Source: Azoarcus sp. KH32C
Lineage (GTDB): Bacteria; Pseudomonadota; Gammaproteobacteria; Burkholderiales; Rhodocyclaceae
Reading direction: 5' to 3'
NCBI RefSeq assembly: GCF_000349945.1
Contig: NC_020516.1
Coordinates: 3,472,001 to 3,536,000, forward strand
DNA: 64,000 nt
Part shown: piece by piece, positions 44,375 to 53,211 of the stretch
How the letters are laid out: every line of letters begins with the position of its first letter
How positions within the stretch are numbered: the stretch's first letter is position 1
The notes under the pieces: generated by a model
The model's input: only the letters and a program-made list of their open reading frames with translations
What the model was told of the DNA's origin: nothing
The model's database searches: none
Position numbers and translations under genes: made by a program

Positions 44375-45360
44375 CGCGACACCTCCTGCCTGAGCATTGC
44401 GATCAGGTCGGCGAAATCGGTGGGAGGATTGGCCTGCCAGGACATTTCGTCCCCGCTCGATGGGTGGATCAGGCCGAGACGGTAGGCGTGCAGCGCCTGC
44501 CGCGGGAAGCCGTCGAGGATGGGGTTGCCGCAACGGCGCAGGCCGTAGGTCGCATCGCCGACGAGCGGATGGCCGATGTGGGCCATATGCACGCGGATCT
44601 GGTGCGTGCGCCCGGTTTCGAGCTGGCATTCGACGAGCGTCGAGCGAGCGAACTGCTCGCGGACGAAGTAGCGCGTGACGGCCGGGCGGCCGGATTGCAC
44701 CACGGCCATGCGGGTGCGGTTCGTCGGGTGGCGCCCGATGGGCTCGTCGACGATGCCCGGGCCGGTGATGAGCCGATGCACGAGCGCGAGGTAGTGGCGC
44801 TTGACGGTGCGCGCCTGCAACTGGCGGACGAGGTCGGTCTGGGCTTCGAGGGTCTTGGCGACGACGAGCAGGCCGCTGGTGTCCTTGTCGAGGCGATGCA
44901 CGATCCCGGCACGCGGGACAGACGCGACCGCGGGCGCGTGGTGCAGCAGCGCGTTGAGCAGGGTCCCGCTCCAGTTGCCGCTGCCCGGATGGACGACGAG
45001 GCCGACCGGCTTGTTGATCACGAGCAGCGTGTCGTCCTCGAAGACGACGTCGAGCGGGATGTCTTCGGGCGCCTCGGCGACCTCCTCGGGGGTGGGCAGC
45101 GCGCTGACTTCGAGCGTCTCGCCACCCCAGACCTTGAGCTTCGCGTCCTGCTGACCGCCATTGAGCAGCACACGCCCGGCCTTCAGCCAGCCCTGCAAGC
45201 GGCTGCGCGAGTGCGCAGGGAAGAGCTGGGCGAGCGCCTGATCGAGGCGCAATCCGGCACACTCGGCCGGAATCGTCAGCTGGTGGTACAAAGCGGGGTC
45301 GTCCTGTGGGCTATAATCGTCCGGTTCATTCACGCGAGTGTTTTCGATGGCTAGGTTCAC
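44371..45360 (-). CDS. rluD: Ribosomal large subunit pseudouridine synthase D
   Basis: A 329-residue pseudouridine synthase for helix 69 of 23S rRNA. An S4-like RNA-binding domain (GLRLDQALAQLFPAHSRSRLQGWLKAG) is followed by the catalytic domain with the aspartate motif GIVHRLDKDTSGLLVVAK and LVECQLETGRTHQIRVHMA. The N-terminus is uncertain: an ATG at 45360 and a GTG at 45333 are both possible, and the 5' end overlaps the start of bamD, transcribed the other way. Confidence 0.95.
   Translation of the reverse strand: MNLAIENTRVNEPDDYSPQDDPALYHQLTIPAECAGLRLDQALAQLFPAHSRSRLQGWLKAGRVLLNGGQQDAKLKVWGGETLEVSALPTPEEVAEAPEDIPLDVVFEDDTLLVINKPVGLVVHPGSGNWSGTLLNALLHHAPAVASVPRAGIVHRLDKDTSGLLVVAKTLEAQTDLVRQLQARTVKRHYLALVHRLITGPGIVDEPIGRHPTNRTRMAVVQSGRPAVTRYFVREQFARSTLVECQLETGRTHQIRVHMAHIGHPLVGDATYGLRRCGNPILDGFPRQALHAYRLGLIHPSSGDEMSWQANPPTDFADLIAMLRQEVSR
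45312..45317 (+). promoter_or_regulatory. Putative -10 box of bamD within the rluD 5' end
   Basis: A perfect TATAAT lies about 35 bp before the bamD start. The -35 region is weak (GGTACA at 45285-45290 gives an over-long spacer). The element overlaps the rluD N-terminal codons. Confidence 0.5.
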
Positions 45361-46144
45361 CCTTCGAAGTTTAGCGGTTATCGGGGCGTTGCTGCTCGGC
45401 GGCTGCGGCCTGTTGCCCGAACAGGTTGATGAAACGGCGGGCTGGAGTGCGCAGCGGCTTTATACCGAAGCCAAGCAGTTCATGACTGACGGGTATTACG
45501 ACCAGGCGATCAAGCTCTACGAGAAGCTTGAAGCGCGCTATCCGTACGGGCGTTTCGCACAGCAGGCGCAGATCGAAACGGCCTACGCGCAGTACAAGTC
45601 GAGCGAGCCGGCGCTGGCGATCGCGGCCGCGGATCGCTTCATCAAGCTGCATCCGAACCATCCGAACGTCGACTACGTGTATTACCTGAAGGGGCTGGCC
45701 ACCTTCAACGAGGATTTGGGCCTGCTCGCGGGGCTGTCGAACCAGGATCTGTCCGAGCGCGACCCGAAGGCCGCCCAGGAGTCGTTCGACACGTTCAGCC
45801 AGTTGGTAACGCGCTTCCCGGAGAGCAAGTACGCCGACGACGCCCGTCTGCGCATGCAGTACCTGGTGAATGCGCTGGCGCAGCACGAGGTGCACGTTGC
45901 GCGTTACTACTTCCGTCGGGGCGCGTACGTGGCGGCGATCAACCGCGCCCAGGCGGCGCTGAAGACCTACCCGCAGACGCCGGCGATCGAAGAGGCGCTG
46001 GTGGTGCTGGTGAAGAGCTACGACGCGCTGGGCATGACCGATCTGCGCGACGATGCGGAACGGGTGCTGCAGAAGAACTTCCCGAACAGCGTGTACATGG
46101 CGGGCGGCCCGAAGGTCGACCGCCCGTGGTGGCAGCTCTGGTAA
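45347..46144 (+). CDS. bamD: Outer membrane protein assembly factor BamD
   Basis: A lipoprotein of 265 residues with signal sequence and lipobox GALLLGGCGLL, and five TPR-like repeats (EAKQFMTDGYYDQAIKLYEKLEARYP is the first). BamD is an essential component of the BAM complex that folds outer-membrane beta-barrels. ATG 45347 (MARFTLRS) is chosen; ATG 45338 adds three residues. The divergent bamD/rluD-pgeF arrangement matches E. coli. Confidence 0.95.
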   Translation: MARFTLRSLAVIGALLLGGCGLLPEQVDETAGWSAQRLYTEAKQFMTDGYYDQAIKLYEKLEARYPYGRFAQQAQIETAYAQYKSSEPALAIAAADRFIKLHPNHPNVDYVYYLKGLATFNEDLGLLAGLSNQDLSERDPKAAQESFDTFSQLVTRFPESKYADDARLRMQYLVNALAQHEVHVARYYFRRGAYVAAINRAQAALKTYPQTPAIEEALVVLVKSYDALGMTDLRDDAERVLQKNFPNSVYMAGGPKVDRPWWQLW

Positions 46145-46163
46145 TCCCCTCCCCGGCCGCCCT

Positions 46164-47609
46164 TCAGCGGCGGCCGTAGGTATCCTCGAAGCGGACGATA
46201 TCGTCCTCGCCGAGATAGCTCCCCGACTGGACCTCGATGATTTCCAGCGTGAGCTTGCCCGGGTTTTCGAGGCGGTGCGTGACGCCGAGCGGGATGTAGG
46301 TCGACTGGTTTTCGGTGAGCAGGAAGGTTTCTTCGCCGCGCGTCACCTTCGCGGTGCCGCGGACGACGACCCAGTGTTCGGCGCGATGGTGATGCATCTG
46401 CAGGCTCAGCGACGCGCCGGGCTTGACCTCGATGCGCTTGACCTGGAAGCGCCCGCCGCCGTCGATCGCGTCGTAACAGCCCCAAGGACGATGGATCTTG
46501 CGGTGGGCGAAGGCCTGCGGACGCTTCTCGGCCTTGAGGCGTGCGACGATCTTCTTCACGTCCTGGGTGCTGGCCTTGCGCGCGACCATCACGGCGTCCG
46601 CGGTTTCCACGATCACCAGATCCTCGACGCCGAGGCAGGCGACCATGCGACTCGTGGCGTGGACCAGGGTATCGCGGGTGGCTTCGAGCAGGACGTCGCC
46701 GCGCGCGGAGTTGCCGGCGTCGTCGCGCTCGGCCAGCGCCCACAGGGCGTCCCAGGCGCCGACATCGGACCAGCCGACCGACATCGGTACCACGCGCGGA
46801 GGGATGCCGAGTTCGGGCGTTTGCGCCAGGCGCTCCATCACGGCGTAGTCGATCGAATCCGACGGGCAGGCTTCGAAGGCCTCACGGCCGACGCGGACGA
46901 AATCCGCGTCTCGCGTTTCGGCATCGATGCCGGCCGAGCAGGCGGCAAGCATCTCCGGATTGAAATGCCCGATGGCTTTCAGCCAGACGTCCGAGCGAAC
47001 CATGAAGAGGCCGCTGTTCCAGAGGTAGTCGCCGCTCGCGAGGTATTGGGCTGCCGTGTCCGCATCGGGCTTTTCGACGAAGGCCGAGACGTCGTGTACG
47101 CCCGGCGCCGTCTCGTCTCCGATGCGGATGTAGCCGTAACCGATTTCGGCGCGCTCGGGGACAATGCCGAAGGTCACCATCGCCCCCTCCACCGCGGCGT
47201 CGAGCCCAAGGGCAACGGCGCGGTGAAAGGCTTCGATGTCGCGGATCACATGATCGGCCGGCATCACGAGCAACACGCCTTCACCGAACTCACGCTGCAC
47301 GGTCAATGCGGCAAGAGTCAGGGCTGGCGCGGTGTTGCGACCGACAGGCTCCAGGATGATGTGGTGCGAGGGACAACCGGCGGCACGCATTTGTTCGGCC
47401 GTGATGAAGCGGTATTCCTCGTTGCAGACGACGATGGACTCGGAGGCGACCTGCAGCGCGCCGGTAAAACCGCTGAGCCGCGTCGCGGTCTGTTGCAGCA
47501 TGGTCTCGTCGCCGGTCAGGGCGAGCAGTTGTTTGGGATATTGCTCGCGGGACAGCGGCCACAGCCGGGTTCCGGAACCGCCGGAAAGAATGACGGGGTG
47601 AAGGTACAT
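46164..47609 (-). CDS. manC: Mannose-1-phosphate guanylyltransferase / mannose-6-phosphate isomerase
   Basis: A 481-residue bifunctional enzyme making GDP-mannose. The nucleotidyltransferase signature PVILSGGSGTRLWPLSREQYPKQLL is N-terminal, and the C-terminal type II isomerase cupin contains PGASLSLQMHHHRAEHWVVV. Start 47609 (MYLHPVIL) is standard; 17 in-frame codons upstream are not. It probably feeds exopolysaccharide or O-antigen, but no glycosyltransferase genes are adjacent. Confidence 0.95.
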   Translation of the reverse strand: MYLHPVILSGGSGTRLWPLSREQYPKQLLALTGDETMLQQTATRLSGFTGALQVASESIVVCNEEYRFITAEQMRAAGCPSHHIILEPVGRNTAPALTLAALTVQREFGEGVLLVMPADHVIRDIEAFHRAVALGLDAAVEGAMVTFGIVPERAEIGYGYIRIGDETAPGVHDVSAFVEKPDADTAAQYLASGDYLWNSGLFMVRSDVWLKAIGHFNPEMLAACSAGIDAETRDADFVRVGREAFEACPSDSIDYAVMERLAQTPELGIPPRVVPMSVGWSDVGAWDALWALAERDDAGNSARGDVLLEATRDTLVHATSRMVACLGVEDLVIVETADAVMVARKASTQDVKKIVARLKAEKRPQAFAHRKIHRPWGCYDAIDGGGRFQVKRIEVKPGASLSLQMHHHRAEHWVVVRGTAKVTRGEETFLLTENQSTYIPLGVTHRLENPGKLTLEIIEVQSGSYLGEDDIVRFEDTYGRR

Positions 47610-47685
47610 GCTCGGGTTCCTTGAGGATTCAGGGCTCGTAGCAGTGAGCGCCCATGACAACGGGACACTCTTCTGAAACGATAGC

Positions 47686-48147
47686 CTACGGGAGGGAAGC
47701 CCGGGCAGCCGTATCCAACTGTGTGCGCAGTTTGTCGCGGCCGAGCGACAGCGAGCCGATGACCGAGGCCACAGACCACCCGATCACGCTCGCCACTTCC
47801 TCGCAGGTCATGCGCTCAAGGACGATAAGCAGCAGGATTGCCCGCTGCTCATCGGGCAAGGCCTGGAGTGCTGCGTCGACGGGGCTGGCTTCGGATGTTC
47901 TGACGGGGCTTCCGCCGGAAACCTCGCGACCGCCCCCCGCAAAATAGCGCTGGTGCATGATGCCGAGAAGGCAGGGACGGATGTCCTGCGGACACGGGCG
48001 TGTGGCCGTCCGAGAGCAGGCGTATTCGAGGGTGTCCCGGACCAAGTCGTCCGCCCGCGATCGATTGCCGATGAGGGCGCGCGCATAGCGGCGCAGGTTC
48101 GGGACAGCGGCCATCAGCCGGTCTTGTTGGTCTTCGAGGGCTGGCAT
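47686..48147 (-). CDS. Short ECF-like RNA polymerase sigma factor
   Basis: A 153-residue protein with a sigma-70 region 2-like helix (YARALIGNRSRADDLVRDTLEYA) and region 4 (ALQALPDEQRAILLLIVLERMTCEEVASVIG), joined by a short linker. The last helix reads SVASVIGSLSLGRDKLR, lacking the usual SRLxRAR arginine of -35 recognition helices. No anti-sigma gene is adjacent; neighbours are manC and the tau operon. It is therefore an orphan ECF sigma factor or a degenerate one. The PhyR/EcfG-type general stress context is an alternative, but no NepR is seen. Confidence 0.7.
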   Translation of the reverse strand: MPALEDQQDRLMAAVPNLRRYARALIGNRSRADDLVRDTLEYACSRTATRPCPQDIRPCLLGIMHQRYFAGGGREVSGGSPVRTSEASPVDAALQALPDEQRAILLLIVLERMTCEEVASVIGWSVASVIGSLSLGRDKLRTQLDTAARASLP

Positions 48148-48189
48148 CCGGCTGCGTTGCCGCTTTGAGAACTAATCGACGGGACTGGA

Positions 48190-48226
48190 CGGCCCCGCCC
48201 CGGGGAGTGAATCCGGGGCGGGGCCG
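48190..48226 (-). terminator. Strong GC hairpin after tauC
   Basis: A perfect 14-bp inverted repeat (48190-48203 and 48213-48226) with a 9-nt loop, 8 bp after the tauC stop. No T-tract follows, so it may be a Rho-linked or RNA-stabilising hairpin rather than a classical intrinsic terminator. Confidence 0.5.
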
Positions 48227-48233
48227 CGATGCA

Positions 48234-49163
48234 TCACACCTTGCCTTTCCAGGGCACCAGCAGGCGCTCGACGTAGCGCATCATCACGTCGAAGGCGAAG
48301 GCGAAGAGGCCGATGACGAGGATGCCCATGATCACGATGTCGCTGGCGAGGAACTCGGCGGCATTGAGGACCATGAAGCCGAGGCCCTTGGTGGAAGCCA
48401 CCATCTCGCCGGCGACGAGGGTCGACCAGCCGACGCCGATGCCGATGCGCATGCCGGTGAAGACCTCGGGGATCGCCGCCTTGAGGATCACATGGAAGAT
48501 CACCTGCGTTCGGCTCGCGCCCATCGAGTAGGCGGCGTGGATTTGCTCCATCGACACCGAGCGCACGCCGGAGCGGGCAGCGATCGCCATCGGCGCGAAG
48601 ATCGCGAGGAAGATCAGGTAGACCTTCGAGAACTCGCCGATGCCGAACCAGATGATGACCATCGGCAGGTAGGCGAGCGGCGGCAGCGGGCGGTAGAGCT
48701 CGATCGGGGGATCGAACACGCCGCGCGCGACGCGGTTGACGCCCATCAGCACGCCGATCGGGATCGCCGTGCTGCAGGCGAGCAGGAAGGCGCCCATCAC
48801 GCGGGCGAGGCTCGTCAGCGCGTGTTCGAGCAGCGTCGCGCCGGCGAAGCCTTCGGTCGAGACGGCGACGAACTTGTCGATCACCGCGCCGGGCGACGGC
48901 AGGAAGAGCGGCTTCACCCAACCCGCGGACGTGACGAGGAACCACAGCCCGAGGAGCATGGCGATCGTGACGGAGCTGATCATCGAGCTGCCGCCCTGCC
49001 CCGGCGCGCCGAAGGCCTGGCCGGGCTTGACCGAGCGCGTCGCGAAGAGCCGGGAGAGCAGTCCGGGCGAGGCGACGCTTTCGTTCGGAATGTGCATGGC
49101 GATCGCGCCCCCCTGTCCTGCCGACGGCGCGAGACGCGTGGCAGTGTTCGATTTACGCGGCAT
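48234..49163 (-). CDS. tauC: Taurine ABC transporter permease
   Basis: A binding-protein-dependent permease with about six transmembrane helices and the EAA-like loop AAYSMGASRTQVIFHVILKAAIPEVFTGMRIGIG, of the TauC/SsuC family. It forms the channel of the taurine importer with TauB as ATPase. The start is uncertain: ATG 49163 (MPRKSN) overlaps the tauB 3' end by 11 bp, while an ATG at 49187 is also in frame. The long hydrophilic N-terminus (about 60 residues) before the first helix is longer than in E. coli TauC. Confidence 0.9.
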   Translation of the reverse strand: MPRKSNTATRLAPSAGQGGAIAMHIPNESVASPGLLSRLFATRSVKPGQAFGAPGQGGSSMISSVTIAMLLGLWFLVTSAGWVKPLFLPSPGAVIDKFVAVSTEGFAGATLLEHALTSLARVMGAFLLACSTAIPIGVLMGVNRVARGVFDPPIELYRPLPPLAYLPMVIIWFGIGEFSKVYLIFLAIFAPMAIAARSGVRSVSMEQIHAAYSMGASRTQVIFHVILKAAIPEVFTGMRIGIGVGWSTLVAGEMVASTKGLGFMVLNAAEFLASDIVIMGILVIGLFAFAFDVMMRYVERLLVPWKGKV

Positions 49164-49971
49164 GGGCCACCTCTTGTTCTGCGGCATTGCCGCGTTCGTC
49201 GCCGTAGATGATGCCGAGCACCTTCTCGCGCATCTTGATGAAGTCCGGACTGGACTTCACCGCGCGGGCATCGCGGGATTCGAGGAATCGACGGTTAAAG
49301 TCGAGATCGTAGGTGTGCGTGATGCGCCCGGGGCGCGGAGACATGACGATCAGGCGGCTGGCGAGGAAGAGCGCCTCTTCGACACTGTGGGTGATGAAGA
49401 AGAACATCTTGTTCGTCTTCTGCCAGACGTCGAGCAGCAGCTCCTGGATGGTCTCCCGGGTCAGCGCGTCGAGCGCCGCCATCGGTTCGTCCATCAGCAG
49501 CATCGCGGGGTTGCAGGTGAGCGCGCGGGCGATGCCGACGCGCTGCTGCATGCCACCCGAGAGGTGGTAGATCATGTGCCGGTGGAAGTCCTGCAGGCCG
49601 ACGAGCTTGAGGTTGCGCGCGGCGCGCTCGCGACGCTCGGCCTTGGGCACGCCCTGCAGCTTGAGGCCGAACTCGGTGTTCTCCATGACGTTGAGCCAGG
49701 GCAGCAGCGCGTGCTTCTGGAACACGACGCCGCGGTCCGAGCCGGGGCCTTGCACGCGTCGGCCGCCGAGCTGGATCTGGCCGGAGGACGGCGAGATGAA
49801 GCCCGCCATCAGGCTCAGCAGCGTGGTCTTGCCGCAGCCCGAGGCGCCGAGAGCGACGACGAAGTCGCCGCTGTCGATGCTGAGGTTGATGTTGTCGAGC
49901 GCATGTACCTGCTCCCCGGGGCGATGCCCCGGGTAGACCACGCTGACGCCCTGGATGTGGAGGCTGTCCAT
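49153..49971 (-). CDS. tauB: Taurine ABC transporter ATP-binding protein
   Basis: A 272-residue ABC ATPase with Walker A ALGASGCGKTTLLSLMAG, signature LSGGMQQRVGIARAL, Walker B MLLMDEPMAALDALT and the switch histidine in FFITHSVEEALFLA. It is of the nitrate/sulfonate/taurine (SsuB/TauB) class and powers TauC. It overlaps tauC and is 40 bp downstream of tauA, so tauABC form one unit. Confidence 0.93.
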   Translation of the reverse strand: MDSLHIQGVSVVYPGHRPGEQVHALDNINLSIDSGDFVVALGASGCGKTTLLSLMAGFISPSSGQIQLGGRRVQGPGSDRGVVFQKHALLPWLNVMENTEFGLKLQGVPKAERRERAARNLKLVGLQDFHRHMIYHLSGGMQQRVGIARALTCNPAMLLMDEPMAALDALTRETIQELLLDVWQKTNKMFFFITHSVEEALFLASRLIVMSPRPGRITHTYDLDFNRRFLESRDARAVKSSPDFIKMREKVLGIIYGDERGNAAEQEVAHAA

Positions 49972-50011
49972 GGGATTTCTCCTGTTGCTCTGTGGGGCGG
50001 GGGCCGACGGC

Positions 50012-51040
50012 TCAGTGCAGCTTCAGCGCCGCTTCGACGTATTTCGGCGTCACGTACTTGCCGTAGTCGGGCGCGAGCGTGTCGATGCGCTTCTGGTCCT
50101 TGAGGAATTCGGCGGTCGCCTTGAGCGCCTTGCCGACCCCGCCCTGCTGGCCGCCACCGAGCCAGGCGCTGGAGGCCTGCTCTTCCAGTGACGGGTAGCG
50201 GTAGAGTTTCAGCGCTGCCGCGGCTTCGCTGGCGTCGCCGCCGATAGCCTTGACGATGGCCTTCACCTGCGGGGAGTCGGCGGTCCAGGACTGCGGGTTG
50301 TTGCGGTAGGAGGCGTCGGCATCGGCGATGGCCTTGACGAATTTCGCCATGAACTCGGGGTTGGCCTCGGCCCAGGCGCGGTTCGCGGCCATGCCGTCGA
50401 AGGTCGCCTTGCCTTTCTTGCTCAGTTCGCCGGAGGTGATCATGACCTTGCCGGACTGCTTGATGCGGGCGAGCGCGGGATCCCAGACGTAGGCGGCGTC
50501 GATGTCACCGCGTTCCCAGGCGGCGGCGATCTGGTTGGGCTGCATGTTGAGCACCTGCACGTCGGAAGGCTTCAGGCCCCACTGCTCGAGGGCGTACATG
50601 GTGTGGAAGTGCGTGGTGGAGACGAAGGGGGTACCGAGCTTCTTGCCCTTGAGGTCTTGCGGCTTGTCGATGCCGGAGCCGTTGCGTACGACCAGGGCTT
50701 CCGCTTCGTTGATGTCGTCGAGGATCCAGAAGAGCTGGATGTCGACATCGCGGCTCACCGCAGCGGTCACCGGACTGGAGCCGATGACGCCGATCTGCAC
50801 GTCGCCGGAGGTCATCGCGGTCGCGACCTTGGCGCCGGATTCGAACTGCCGCCACTTGACCTTGTAGCCGGTGGCCTTCTCGACGCTGCCGTCGGCGATC
50901 GCGACGAGCAGCGGGCCGACGATCTGCTGGTAGGCGATGGTGACTTCCTTCTGCTCGGCAAACGCGCTTCCGGCGACGACGGTGGTGCCTACGAGTACCG
51001 ACCCTACGATGCGTCCAACAATACGCTTGATGCTGTTCAT
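50012..51040 (-). CDS. tauA: Taurine ABC transporter substrate-binding protein
   Basis: A 342-residue periplasmic binding protein with a signal peptide (about 28 residues, VAGSAFAEQKEV). The NMT1/TauA-like fold is shown by QQIVGPLLVAIADGSVEKATG, GVIGSSPVTAAVSRDVDI and NQIAAAWERGDIDAAYVWDP. It delivers taurine to TauBC. It follows tauY by about 210 bp without a strong terminator between them; a GAAGGAGA ribosome-binding site lies just before the ATG. Confidence 0.92.
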   Translation of the reverse strand: MNSIKRIVGRIVGSVLVGTTVVAGSAFAEQKEVTIAYQQIVGPLLVAIADGSVEKATGYKVKWRQFESGAKVATAMTSGDVQIGVIGSSPVTAAVSRDVDIQLFWILDDINEAEALVVRNGSGIDKPQDLKGKKLGTPFVSTTHFHTMYALEQWGLKPSDVQVLNMQPNQIAAAWERGDIDAAYVWDPALARIKQSGKVMITSGELSKKGKATFDGMAANRAWAEANPEFMAKFVKAIADADASYRNNPQSWTADSPQVKAIVKAIGGDASEAAAALKLYRYPSLEEQASSAWLGGGQQGGVGKALKATAEFLKDQKRIDTLAPDYGKYVTPKYVEAALKLH

Positions 51041-51250
51041 GGCTTGTCTCCTTCGATGGTGTGTCTTCGGCTGCCGCGCACGCTCTCGTGGGCGCTATGG
51101 ATCGCAGCGGCCGGGCTGCTTGAAACTTCGCTATGCGGTAGGCAACTCCCTCCCTCGGACTGCAAGATTCGGATGGACCGGGGCCCTGGCGGCGCGGAAA
51201 TCCGCGTCACCACAGGCTGGATGTGAGCCGGAACGGAAAAGCCGACTGGC

Positions 51251-52687
51251 TTAGAGGACTTCGTCCTTGAAGTGGTACCAGCGGTAGAGCCACCACTGGC
51301 CGAAGCGTCGGAACGGGGCGAAGAGTTCCGATTCGACCATCTCGCGCACGTTCGGGAACGGGAGCCTGGAGCGGAAGATCGGGAGTTCCGGCGTGCGGAT
51401 GCCGGCGATGTTCTCGGCGAGGCGCCGCCCGGCCTGCGCCGAGTACATGACGCCGTTGCCGCCGTAGCCGAGGGCGTAGTAGATGGTCTGCCTCGGGTCC
51501 GGCTGGTAGATGCGCGGCATCATGTCGTGGCTGACATCCACCCAGCCCCACCACGAGTAGTCGATCTGGATGCCTTCGAGCGCCGGAAACTTGCGGTGCA
51601 GGTCGCGGATGAGGAACTGCTTGTACTTGTCATCGGGCGCGTCGCGGCCTGTGATCGCGCTGCGGCTGCCGATCTGCACGCGGCCGTCGGGCAGCAGCCG
51701 GTAGTAGTGGCGCAGGATGCGGGTGTCGGTGATGACCTGGGTCGTGCGAAAGTTGCAGGCGTCGATCTCGGCCTTGGTCAGCGGGCGCGTGACGATGGAG
51801 TTCGACAGGATCGGCAGCAGGCGATTCTTGAGTTCGCGGTGGAGGCCATTCGAGGTGTAGCCGCCGGTCGCGATGCCGACCGCGCGGGCGCGTACGATGC
51901 CGCCCGGCGTCTTCAGGTAATGCACGCCGTTCTTCGTTTCCCAGCCCATCACGGGGCTCGCGGGATGGACCTTGACGCCCAGCGCGCGCGCCTTCTTCAG
52001 GTAGCCGAAGGCGAGCTTGCCGGCGTGGATGCCGATGCCTTCCGGTTCGTGCATCGCACCTGCGGCTTCCTTGTCGTCGACGTATTGGCGCTTGACGGTG
52101 TCGGCGTCGAGGATGCGGGCGTCGTAGTTGAAGACCTCGCGCAGGATCTTCGCTTCCTTCTCCAGCACCGGCATCACGCGCGGCTTGTGGGCGATGTAGA
52201 GATGGCCGCCGGGCTGCGGGTCGCAGTCGATGTCCTTGATCATCTCCTTGAAGTTCTGCATCGCGTCGCAGATTTCCTCATGCAGGCGCAGCGCGGTGTC
52301 GAGGCCGTAGCGCTCGATCCACTGCGAGCGTTTGAGCCGCCCGGAGGCGCACTGGGCCTGGCCACCGTTGCGCGTGCTGCAGCCCCAGGCCGTGCGATTG
52401 GCTTCGAGCACGGTCGCCTTGATGCCGTACTTCTCGGCGAGCGAGATCGCGGCGGTGAGGCCGGTGAAGCCGGAGCCGATGATCGCGACGTCGACGTCGA
52501 TGTCGTGCGTGACCGGGCCGTCGTCGGCAGGCGGCTCGCCGGCGGTGCCGATCCAGTAGGTCGGCGCGTAGTCGCGGCCCTGTCCCGGCGTCGCCGCTAC
52601 CAGCGGGTCGTAGGCGGGATCGTAGGGGCGCGCGGCGGGCGTTGCGCCTGCGTTCGTTACGATCCGCTTCTCTGCAATGGCTTCCAT
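51251..52687 (-). CDS. tauY: Taurine dehydrogenase large subunit (FAD oxidoreductase)
   Basis: A 478-residue DAO-family flavoprotein. The Rossmann motif DVAIIGSGFTGLTAAISLAEKYGI binds FAD, followed by TAWGCSTRNGGQAQCASGRLK and a C-terminal GYGGNGVMYSAQAGRR. Together with the small NTF2-like protein upstream it matches TauXY of taurine-degrading bacteria, which deaminates taurine to sulfoacetaldehyde and passes electrons to cytochrome c. ATG 52687 is set by AGGAGT. Other amine-oxidising DAO enzymes (for example PuuB-like) look similar, but the tauABC and xsc context supports TauY. Confidence 0.85.
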   Translation of the reverse strand: MEAIAEKRIVTNAGATPAARPYDPAYDPLVAATPGQGRDYAPTYWIGTAGEPPADDGPVTHDIDVDVAIIGSGFTGLTAAISLAEKYGIKATVLEANRTAWGCSTRNGGQAQCASGRLKRSQWIERYGLDTALRLHEEICDAMQNFKEMIKDIDCDPQPGGHLYIAHKPRVMPVLEKEAKILREVFNYDARILDADTVKRQYVDDKEAAGAMHEPEGIGIHAGKLAFGYLKKARALGVKVHPASPVMGWETKNGVHYLKTPGGIVRARAVGIATGGYTSNGLHRELKNRLLPILSNSIVTRPLTKAEIDACNFRTTQVITDTRILRHYYRLLPDGRVQIGSRSAITGRDAPDDKYKQFLIRDLHRKFPALEGIQIDYSWWGWVDVSHDMMPRIYQPDPRQTIYYALGYGGNGVMYSAQAGRRLAENIAGIRTPELPIFRSRLPFPNVREMVESELFAPFRRFGQWWLYRWYHFKDEVL

Positions 52688-52719
52688 GTCCCGACTCCTG
52701 ATGTGTCCGGCGAGGGTGC

Positions 52720-53139
52720 TCAGTTGCTTCCCTTGGCGACCGGCGGGCGGTCCTTGCGGTAGGCGTTCTTGACCGCGATCTTGCCGTCGCGGAAGGTGAA
52801 GACGTCGACCATGCGCGCCTCGATGCGGGTGCCGTCGGCCTTGGTGCCCGCGAAGGTCGATTCCGATACGCCGCGGTCGCCGCAGACGAAGTGTTCGCCG
52901 TCGAGCCAGGCCGCGTCCGGGAAGGTCTGCCACGCGAGCTGGAAGCCGGCGCGTACGGCATCGCGGCCTTCGAAACTCTTGCCGAAGAGCCCGGGGCCGG
53001 CGACGGCGTGGAAGACGCAGTCTTCGGCCATGAAGCTCATCAGGGCTTCGATGTCATGACGGTTCCAGGCGTCCGCGAAGGCTTTGAGGGTGTCGGCGGT
53101 GACTTCGTTGCGGATCGGGGTGGCGGCGAGGTTGCTCAT
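52720..53139 (-). CDS. tauX: Taurine dehydrogenase small subunit (NTF2/SnoaL-like)
   Basis: A 139-residue single-domain SnoaL-like protein (TLKAFADAWNRHDIEALMSFMAEDCVFHAVAG, then RDAVRAGFQLAWQTFPDAAWLD). TauX small subunits of taurine dehydrogenase are described as having this fold. It is the first gene of tauXYABC, 32 bp ahead of tauY and preceded by a strong promoter. The call depends on its pairing with tauY. Confidence 0.8.
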   Translation of the reverse strand: MSNLAATPIRNEVTADTLKAFADAWNRHDIEALMSFMAEDCVFHAVAGPGLFGKSFEGRDAVRAGFQLAWQTFPDAAWLDGEHFVCGDRGVSESTFAGTKADGTRIEARMVDVFTFRDGKIAVKNAYRKDRPPVAKGSN

Positions 53140-53179
53140 GGGAATCTGTCTCCTGCGATCTAAATTCTAGTTAATACGA

Positions 53180-53194
53180 TACGATTTGTACCGA
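53180..53194 (+). promoter_or_regulatory. Candidate operator 2 in the tauX leader
   Basis: The 15-mer TACGATTTGTACCGA matches the xsc upstream copy (57354-57368) at 12 of 15 positions, in the same orientation relative to transcription. A shortened form also occurs before the CobS-like gene. Confidence 0.4.
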
Positions 53195-53211
53195 TTTTTG
53201 AAACTTGATTT

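Noticed and set aside
43637..45262. Apparent 541-residue PgeF fusion
   Set aside because: The N-terminal half is out-of-frame rluD. PgeF starts at 44374 with a normal length.
46154..46176. GC inverted repeat at the bamD/manC junction
   Set aside because: It overlaps the manC stop region and has no T-tract, so it may be coding coincidence.
51251..52687. FAD enzyme as ThiO (glycine oxidase) because thiSG is near
   Set aside because: It is about 100 residues longer than ThiO, is paired with the small NTF2-like protein and tauABC, and lies in the other transcription unit; TauY fits better, though both are DAO-family.
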